Positions 13,815 to 14,319 of a stretch of DNA of 14,319 nt are shown piece after piece (within the stretch, counting starts at the first letter, position 1; each line of letters opens with the position of its first letter). The stretch is from NCBI GenBank assembly GCA_023442215.1, contig JAEZMP010000376.1, positions 1 to 14,319 of the forward strand, given 5' to 3'. Under the pieces are notes generated by a model. It worked only from the letters and a program-made list of their open reading frames with translations. It made no database searches and was not told where the DNA came from. This DNA is from Pseudomonadota bacterium. Lineage in GTDB: Bacteria; Pseudomonadota; Alphaproteobacteria; Rhizobiales; Segnochrobactraceae. The position numbers were made by a program, and so were the translations under genes.

Positions 13815-14319
13815 ATGGCGCAGACTTACGATGTTGTGGTCGTCGGTGGCGCCGCCATCGGCAGTTCCGTCGCCTGCCATCTGGCGATGGACCCGGATTT
13901 CGACGGTCGCGTTCTCGTGGTCGAGAAGGATCCGAGCTATGCGCGGTGCGCCTCCGCGCTGTCCGCCGCCTCGATCCGGCAGCAATATTCCACCGCGATC
14001 AATGTCGAGATCTCGCTCTACGGCATCCGTTTCCTGCGCGAGATCGGCGAGCGCCTGGCCGTCGACGGCGACAGGCCCGACATCGGCCTTCACGAGGGCG
14101 GCTACCTGTTCATCGCCACGCCGGAGGGCGTGCCGGTGCTGGCGGAGAATCACGCGCTGCAGCAGCGGCTCGGCGCCGATATCCGCTGGATGGATCCGGC
14201 CGCGCTGAAGGCGCGGTTTCCGTGGCTCGCGGTCGACGACCTCGCTGCCGGCACGTTCGGCGCGAGCGGCGAGGGCTGGTTCGACGGCTACGGGCTGATG
14301 CAGGCATTCCGGCGCAAGG
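13815..14319 (+). CDS. FAD-dependent oxidoreductase, DAO family (FOXRED1-like), 3' end outside the window
   Basis: The first 168 residues are visible. YDVVVVGGAAIGSSVACHLA is the FAD-binding Rossmann fold, with Ala replacing the middle glycine of GxGxxG (G11, A13, G16), and VLVVEKDPSYA supplies the ribose-binding Glu. ASALSAASIRQQYSTAINVEISLYGIRFLREI and the segment from GGYLFIATPEG to GEGWFDGYGLMQAFRRK resemble FOXRED1-like and sarcosine-oxidase-like members of the DAO family, which oxidise C-N bonds of amines or amino acids. In a lysine/aminoadipate cluster, oxidation of pipecolate or a related amine to feed the ALDH7 enzyme is plausible, but the fragment does not show substrate residues. 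The start ATG at 13815 has GGAGG at 13799-13803; an in-frame GTG at 13797 is less likely. It is 114 bp from the ThDP gene, the longest gap in this operon. Confidence 0.85.
   Translation, partial: MAQTYDVVVVGGAAIGSSVACHLAMDPDFDGRVLVVEKDPSYARCASALSAASIRQQYSTAINVEISLYGIRFLREIGERLAVDGDRPDIGLHEGGYLFIATPEGVPVLAENHALQQRLGADIRWMDPAALKARFPWLAVDDLAAGTFGASGEGWFDGYGLMQAFRRK

Noticed and set aside
11778..14153. Open reading frame of 791 codons on the minus strand
   Set aside because: It is antisense to the CoA-transferase end, the whole ThDP enzyme gene and the FAD gene. Its Arg/Asp/His/Gly-rich composition has no recognisable fold and is a shadow of the third-position GC bias.

Overview
The window looks like the chromosome of a high-GC alphaproteobacterium, probably of the Hyphomicrobiales. 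The reasons are the strong G/C bias at third codon positions, the dense short-spaced operons with AAGGA/GGAGG-type ribosome binding sites, and the style of the encoded proteins. No species can be named from the sequence alone. I see no tRNA, rRNA, CRISPR array, insertion sequence or phage gene.

Left part (1-1870): the 3' end of xylB (xylulokinase) followed by complete xylA (xylose isomerase). Together they convert D-xylose to D-xylulose 5-phosphate. A GC-rich hairpin follows xylA.

Middle part (1871-6725): an exported PhoA-superfamily alkaline phosphatase with an extra N-terminal domain and a calcium-loop-like motif. Its leader ends in an 8-bp hairpin that buries the likely Shine-Dalgarno sequence. 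After a U-rich terminator comes a tightly coupled three-gene cassette: a small Tat-type exported protein with a CPFC motif (DUF3299-like), a LolD/MacB-type ABC ATPase, and an FtsX/MacB-type permease with a 65-residue stretch holding 16 histidines. This resembles zinc-starvation ABC cassettes described in other proteobacteria. A zinc-dependent phosphatase next to it suggests a metal-handling and phosphate-scavenging module.

Right part (6785-14319): a divergently transcribed LysR regulator, then five genes in a row on the plus strand. These are an ALDH7-family aldehyde dehydrogenase (AmaB/antiquitin type), glutaryl-CoA dehydrogenase (gcdH), a CaiB/BaiF CoA-transferase, a thiamine-diphosphate enzyme, and the start of an FAD-dependent amine/amino-acid-type oxidoreductase that runs off the window. 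This is a lysine/2-aminoadipate/glutarate catabolic cluster: semialdehyde to aminoadipate, then (via 2-oxoadipate and glutarate or glutaryl-CoA) to crotonyl-CoA. The LysR-gcdH-CoA-transferase core matches the known gcdR-gcdHG arrangement. The ThDP enzyme and FAD enzyme are the unexplained additions.

The lysR/aldehyde dehydrogenase intergenic region holds a perfect 8+8 bp inverted repeat with an 11-nt spacer (a T-N11-A LysR box) overlapping the likely lysR promoter. It also holds a seven-codon upstream ORF whose stop overlaps the lysR start, and a palindrome with the same half-sites over the aldehyde dehydrogenase start codon.
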